Source: Ceratodon purpureus (lineage: Eukaryota > Streptophyta > Bryopsida > Pseudoditrichales > Ditrichaceae). Taken from it: 64,000 bases of DNA. Each line of letters starts with the position of its first letter. Position 1 is the stretch's first letter. Positions 59,475 to 64,000 of this stretch are shown piece after piece. The stretch is from the NCBI GenBank assembly GCA_014871385.1, contig CM026426.1, positions 91,717,948-91,781,947 of the forward strand, written 5' to 3'. The notes beneath the pieces are model-generated. The model was not told where the DNA came from. It made no database searches and saw only the letters and a program-made list of their open reading frames with translations. The translations under genes and the position numbers were made by a program.

Positions 59475-59669
59475 CTGTATTTTTACTGATTCAGTTTGGA
59501 TATAAGTACGATCACAAAGTTTACATCATCAGTCAAAGCCTTGGTGGCTTGGTGATCCGAGGCATCGAGTTCGAACTGTCATGGCAACCCTAGAGGGCTA
59601 GTGCCGGGTTCGAATCCACCCTCCGACACCCACCCCACCACGCTTTCCGATGCGCAGTTGATGGTGCAA
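59475..59669 (+). mobile_element. tRNA-related SINE-like element, copy 1
   Basis: Contains an A-box-like TGGCTTGGTGATCC (59545) and B-box-like GAGTTCGAACTG (59566), then a perfect B box GGGTTCGAATCC (59606-59617), and ends CCGATGCGCAGTTGATGGTG before a T-rich stretch. Two internal RNA polymerase III promoter-like boxes and repetition support a SINE. The GGTTCGAATCC loop with CACCC following resembles a tRNA T arm. Confidence 0.6.
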
Positions 59670-59699
59670 ATGTTTCTTTTTTTTGTTTTTATTTTTTTT

Positions 59700-59893
59700 C
59701 TGTATTTTTACAGACTCAGTTTTGATATAAGTATGTTCACAAAGTTTACATCATCAGTAAAAGCCTTGGTGGCTTGGTGATCCGTGGCTTCGGGTTCGAA
59801 CTGTCGTGGCAACCCCAGGGTGCTAGTGCCGGGTTTGAATCCACCCTCCGACACCCACCCCACCACGCTTTCCGATGCGCAGTTGATGGTGCA
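59700..59893 (+). mobile_element. tRNA-related SINE-like element, copy 2 (tandem)
   Basis: Direct repeat of 59475-59669 with a 225-bp period and about 90% identity by eye. A box at 59770; GGGTTCGAACTG and GGGTTTGAATCC (one change from a B box). Same CGATGCGCAGTTGATGGTG end, then T-rich. Confidence 0.6.
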
Positions 59894-60055
59894 ATTTTTT
59901 CCTTTTCTTAATCATATTTACTTTTTCCGTTTTCATATAGTAATTAGTCCTTTTCTGAAAGGAAATTAAAAAAATTGCCAAAGTGTGATTAAGAAGTTTC
60001 CAACCGTACTCATTCAAAAATTGGTAATTATGGAATTTGTCATTTAGGAATCGCT

Positions 60056-60155
60056 AAACTTACCGGAGTTCCCAACAGTACTCTAAGTTTTGGAGTTTGC
60101 ATTCATTGTTGCCACCACCTTCAAATCAATTTGCTTTTGTTGCCACCGCCTTGAT
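60056..60155. repeat. inverted partner of the 59.34-59.44-kb segment
   Basis: ACTTACCGGAGTTCCCAACA and TTTGTTGCCACCGCCTT are reverse complements of GGGAACTCCGGTAAGT (59350) and GGCGGTGGCAACAAA (59431). These inverted arms enclose the two SINE-like copies. Confidence 0.7.
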
Positions 60156-60597
60156 TTCTAACCATTTAATTATCAATAGTAGATTTTAATGTTTTCGTCA
60201 GTCAAATGAAAATTCTAAGTTCTTTAAATTCTTATACCGAATGGCTACGATTTGCATAAGGATTTTTAAGGATAATGTCACAACTATGTCAAGTTGCTTT
60301 TGCAAAGTCAAAATATCCTAATGAATAAGTCTTACTTTCTAATCAACCTTCAAAAGAATTTTGTTTACATTCTATTCATTACAAAATTTTAATTAAACGA
60401 TTTTGAAAATTGATTGTCAAATATTAATGATAACTTGACTACATTTTTTATTAACGTAGAAATACAATTTACATAGCTATGATATTGAAAGATCTACTCG
60501 TCAATTTTAAATTAACGAGTTGTTGCCAAAAATTAAAAGAATGAAATGGTAAACAATTTAAAATAGAAATTGTTTTAAATTATAGAAGTGCAAAATT

Positions 60598-60990
60598 ATT
60601 AGAGATTTGCACTAAATGTTGCATTTATTTATGCACTAAATGTTGCATTTATTTATGCACTAAAGGTTGCATTAATTTGTGCACTAAAGGTTGCATAAAT
60701 ATTTGCACTTAATTGAGCAATAATTTTTGCTTTAAATTGTGCAAAAAATTGTTTCAGTGAGTTAAGCATTAATTTTTGCACAAAATATGCAATAATTTAT
60801 CACTAATTGTGCATTAATTTATGATTAAATTGTGCATTAATTTATGTGCTAACTAGTGCATTAATTTATGCACTAGTTAGTGCATTAATTTATGTACCAA
60901 GTTGATTAGAAATGTATGCAAAAACGTTTGCAATAACTTATGTATCAATTCGTGCTTAGATTTACGCAAGAACTTTTGCATTAATTAGTG
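60598..60990. repeat. degenerate 24-bp tandem repeat
   Basis: Units of GCACTAAATGTTGCATTTAT with TTAT, clearest at 60605-60690, decaying rightwards into TGCATTAATTTATG-like units to about 60990. Confidence 0.8.
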
Positions 60991-61622
60991 TTTTGATTTT
61001 TTGCAATACTTGGTGTATTAGTTTAAGAAGTGAGGATTAAGAAGTGAAGCTTAATAAACACAACATGGCTTAAGAACCTGTGTCCGTGTCCTCTTGCATG
61101 GAGCCTTGTAAAATAAACAGGGAGTTGCAAATCAATCAATAAACATCAAAAGTGAGAGTGTTGACGAGATAACAGGATGATTTAGTCAAGCATTCTTACA
61201 TCTCCATGCCCATCCCACAACAAGAACTGCCGGCTCTATAAAGACTTCAATGGTGAGAGAGGTGTTAAGTGTAATATGATGGACAACATTATAGTGAGAG
61301 TTGTTATGTGTAATGTGATGACCACATCTACTAGTGATTCGGCGCAAATGAAGAAGCATTTTATTGCTCTCAAATAATCCACATCTGGAAAAATGATGTC
61401 ACAAATGTCTATGGTCAAACAACTAAAACTTTAAAAAGCTTAAAAAGAAATGTAAAATTGGACTTGAAAAGTTGAGACAAATGCACAAGATAGAAAATTA
61501 ACAAAATCAAAAAGACACTATTTCACAAAGATCCATTGCGACCCAAATGTTAGATTATTGAAGCATTAGAAATATAAAATTGGAATTGAGAAGTTGAGAG
61601 AAATGCACATAGATAGATTAAA

Positions 61623-62060
61623 AAAGCATCAACTGGATACTTGAAAATGAAAAGCATGAATTGCATCAATGATATTCAAAGATGCCAAAAGCTACTTAAA
61701 CAAGTAATCACTAGATCCTTTTAAAAAATATGTAAATTAGATAAAAGTATGAAATGTAAAAAATAATATTTAAAATTGTAAAAGAAATAAAAAACAATCA
61801 CTGAATGATTGAAAAGAATAACGAAAAATACACTAAAGCATCAACTTGATACTTGAAAATGAAAAGCATGAATTGCATCAATGATATTCAACGATGCCGA
61901 AAGCTACTTAAACACGTAATTACTAAAGCATCTTAAAAAATATGTAAATTAAATAAAAGTATGGAATGTAAAAAATAAAATTTAAGATTGTAAAAGAAAG
62001 AAAAAAACAATCACTGAATGATTGAAAAGAATAACAAAAAATACATAAAAAGATGAAGAC
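61623..62060. repeat. tandem duplication, period about 212 bp
   Basis: AAAGCATCAACTGGATACTT...AATCACTGAATGATTGAAAA is followed by a second copy from 61835. A-rich, noncoding; partial further copies to about 62260 (CACTAGATCATATTAAAAAA). Confidence 0.85.
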
Positions 62061-62447
62061 GAGAAAATGAAATTTAAGAATGTCACACAAAAAGAAAAAG
62101 AACTAAAAGCATGTAGAGCATTTTAAAAATTAATCACTAGATCATATTAAAAAACAGTAGACTCAATTAAAATAATGAAATGAAGCAATAGATATTTAGA
62201 AAAACCTAAAAAATAAAAACAAATTACTGAATGATCTCTACGAACAACGGAAATTCCATAAAAACTGAAAACATAGTAAAACAATATTTGTATTTAAGAA
62301 TGTCGCAAAGAAAGAAAAGAACGAAAAGCATCAAATGAAAATTAAAGTCTCATCCAAAAAATATCATCCAGTTGGCACAGTGATGACAGTGCAATTGAGT
62401 GAAGCGAGACAGCTTGAGGAGTTCAGCTCATGACAATGGCGGCTTGA

Positions 62448-63568
62448 ATGAGTGAAATCAAGCTCTTGGCATCAAGAGCAGCAGCTAATGAATTCCTCCC
62501 AACCCCTCCAGACTCTGCGACACCAGAGATCGCATTGCAAGTTTTGGGGTTTCAAACAACATCTACAATTTCTGCCGCACCCAACAAGCATCGTTGCGGC
62601 TGCATTGTCGTATGCATGAATAGGAGAGAGATTGGCTTGAGTATGTGATTGAATGGAGATCAGTCTATTATATTGGCAATTCTGTTTTCTGCAGTTTTGG
62701 TGGTGTAGTGAGTACTTTGTAATGGTGCTTGTACGATGTGTTTTGAGATGTCCAATTTTGTTTTGGGAATGCTAGAACTTGCAAAAGATATTCTATTCAC
62801 TATAGTATTTTAGAACCATTGAGCTTGCTGTAGATGTTGAAGTGCCTCGAATCTTGTTGTCATCGTTGCCACTGTTGTTGACTGTCATCGTTGGAACTGT
62901 TGCTAATTTTAAAGGTATAGTTAGTATTTGTGTTAGGCTTGTGTGGTTTGATTTTTGAGCACTTAATAGAGATTAATTACCGTTTTATATTTCAGGACTG
63001 TTTGGAACTTCTCAACAACCTCCTACGTAGTAATCCTTCCAACCAGGTCAGCGTTGTTACCATGCTTGTTTTTTTCCTTTTGTTGAATTCTCTTGTTGGT
63101 TGATGATGGGTTGCACACGAGCTAACTTTAGCGAAGGTGGGTATGGAGCGCTATATTGTCTTTCATCTAAATCGTGTGCACAGTGTCAACTTGCAGCTGT
63201 TGAAAGTAGATACAGAGTCTTCTTTTTGGATCGCATGTCTTTATACATTGCCTCGGTCTTTGAAGGTGTTAGTATAGTTAGCTGTCTTGAAAGATGTGCG
63301 TGTTTCCAACTTAGGCAACTTCCACTACGATTTTGCATTTTAATTGTGCACTTCGTGTCTTTGATAGTTTGTTTACATGCTGATTTAGTTTAGTGATGCA
63401 TGCAAGCGTTTGCAGTTTACGAGTCAGACGATTGCTCTCTAAGAAATTCAATGAACTGGAGATGGTTTTTTTGATTGCAGGATGTGAAAGTACAGGATTT
63501 AAGCCCTTTGAAGATTCTAAAGTCTGTAGTTGTTTGTTTCCTTTCAATAACAGATGGCAAGAATTCAG
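62448..63568 (+). CDS. first exons of an unidentified gene running off the right edge
   Basis: An ATG at 62448 opens MSEIKLLASRAAANEFLPTP and continues to EIALQVLGFQ. Two well-formed exons follow: 62996-63046 (TTTCAG acceptor, phase 0, DCLELLNNLLRSNPSNQ, GTCAGC donor) and 63481-63568 (TTGCAG acceptor, DVKVQDLSPLKILKSVVVCF then LSITDGKNS, GTATGG donor). The exon pattern VxVQDLxPLKI...SITDG faintly recalls the N-terminal OB fold of replication protein A1 (VLQVLDLKPI...SDG), but that is a guess on about 25 residues. The join of the first exon is uncertain. Confidence 0.35.
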
Positions 63569-63900
63569 GTATGGTAACTTTCAGATATACACTATGAAGT
63601 GGTTGTGATTGCTCTGCTGGGTATGGAATTCAGAGCATTGGTTTCATGAGTCCTTGGAACTCTTTTGCTACGAAAGGGGTCTAATATCTCATTGATGAGA
63701 ATACAGCTAATTTCATTTTTTGATGTGACAGACTATCTTATGTGTGCCATGAATGAATGGGGTGGTTGAGCTTGGTTCAACTGATTTGGTGAGTTTTTTG
63801 AAGATTCTAAAGTACTCATTGAGATTGTTTGTTGGTTTTGTGGTTGTCATGGTTGCCACTGTTGCTAACTGTCATCGTTGCCAATGTTACTAATTTTAGA
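62857..63900. repeat. repeated intron segment (TGTCATCGTTGCCACTGTTG)
   Basis: 62857-62916 and 63845-63900 share TTGTCATCGTTGCCACTGTT, then GACTGTCATCGTTG and GTTGCTAATTTTA. Within each copy the unit CATCGTTGCCACTGTTG is itself doubled. Confidence 0.7.
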
Positions 63901-64000
63901 TACCAAAATGGACAGTGAACTTTGAAGCCAAAGACTAGTGTTTTGGACTGTTTTTATGGGCGGGATTTGTATGTTGCAGGTATTGCTATCTCCATTTTTG

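Noticed and set aside
59545-59617. Functional tRNA gene
   Set aside because: A- and B-box-like sites are present, but I could not fold a cloverleaf with proper acceptor and anticodon arms, and the unit is a tandem repeat.

Overview
This window looks like nuclear DNA from a land plant that is dense in transposable elements. The evidence is an LRR receptor-kinase 5' end with LRRNT and plant-style leucine-rich repeats, a Ty1/Copia retrotransposon primed by initiator-Met tRNA, a plant-type Mutator-like transposase with GCM-like and SWIM-like zinc fingers, and many short exons with GT-AG introns. The transposase types recall, from memory only, seedless plants (bryophytes, lycophytes, ferns); I cannot name a species. 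Nearly every coding region is a transposon gene or a decayed copy of one. No rRNA or ordinary tRNA gene was seen.

Layout. 0-5.6 kb: coding relics on the minus strand, broken by very long C/G runs, by a possible inserted element with GGGGGGCCACT ends, and by a satellite. 5.7-6.6 kb: an 869-bp element with TTAA/CCCC ends. 7.6-11.1 kb: a decayed Mutator-like transposase (minus). 11.8-19.2 kb: divergent from it, a many-exon gene with a ParB/sulfiredoxin-like DGNHR motif, whose largest intron holds an array of GC-rich hairpins. 19-28 kb: no genes, two copies of one MITE. 28.2-34.8 kb: a complete Copia element (141-bp LTRs, perfect ACATT target duplication, primer site, polypurine tract). It carries an antisense ORF with an RNase H1-type hybrid-binding domain, split by a Tc1/mariner insertion. 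35-35.9 kb: the LRR gene whose 5' leader received the Copia. 38.2-41.1 kb: a DUF7869-like transposase (minus) bracketed by arrays of the palindrome TTAGCTCACWGTGAGCTAA. 48.1-51.2 kb: more of the same palindromes around and inside a second ParB-like gene (NGQHS motif). 51.8-55.3 kb: a five-exon DDE-type transposase gene. 56.4-58.1 kb: a convergent coiled-coil/RING gene, flanked by duplicated segments and two tRNA-related SINE-like copies. 60-64 kb: AT-rich tandem repeats and the first exons of an unidentified gene.

The theme I find most interesting is the repeated association of a DNA transposase, a ParB-fold gene and an array of short palindromes, seen twice with different sequences. In bacteria, ParB-fold proteins bind palindromic parS sites, so these arrays are candidate binding sites; this is inference. 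The second notable item is the antisense hybrid-binding-domain ORF in the Copia element. Premature stops across the window are mostly TAG at positions explainable by CAG or CTGG changes, which would fit decay driven by CHG methylation.
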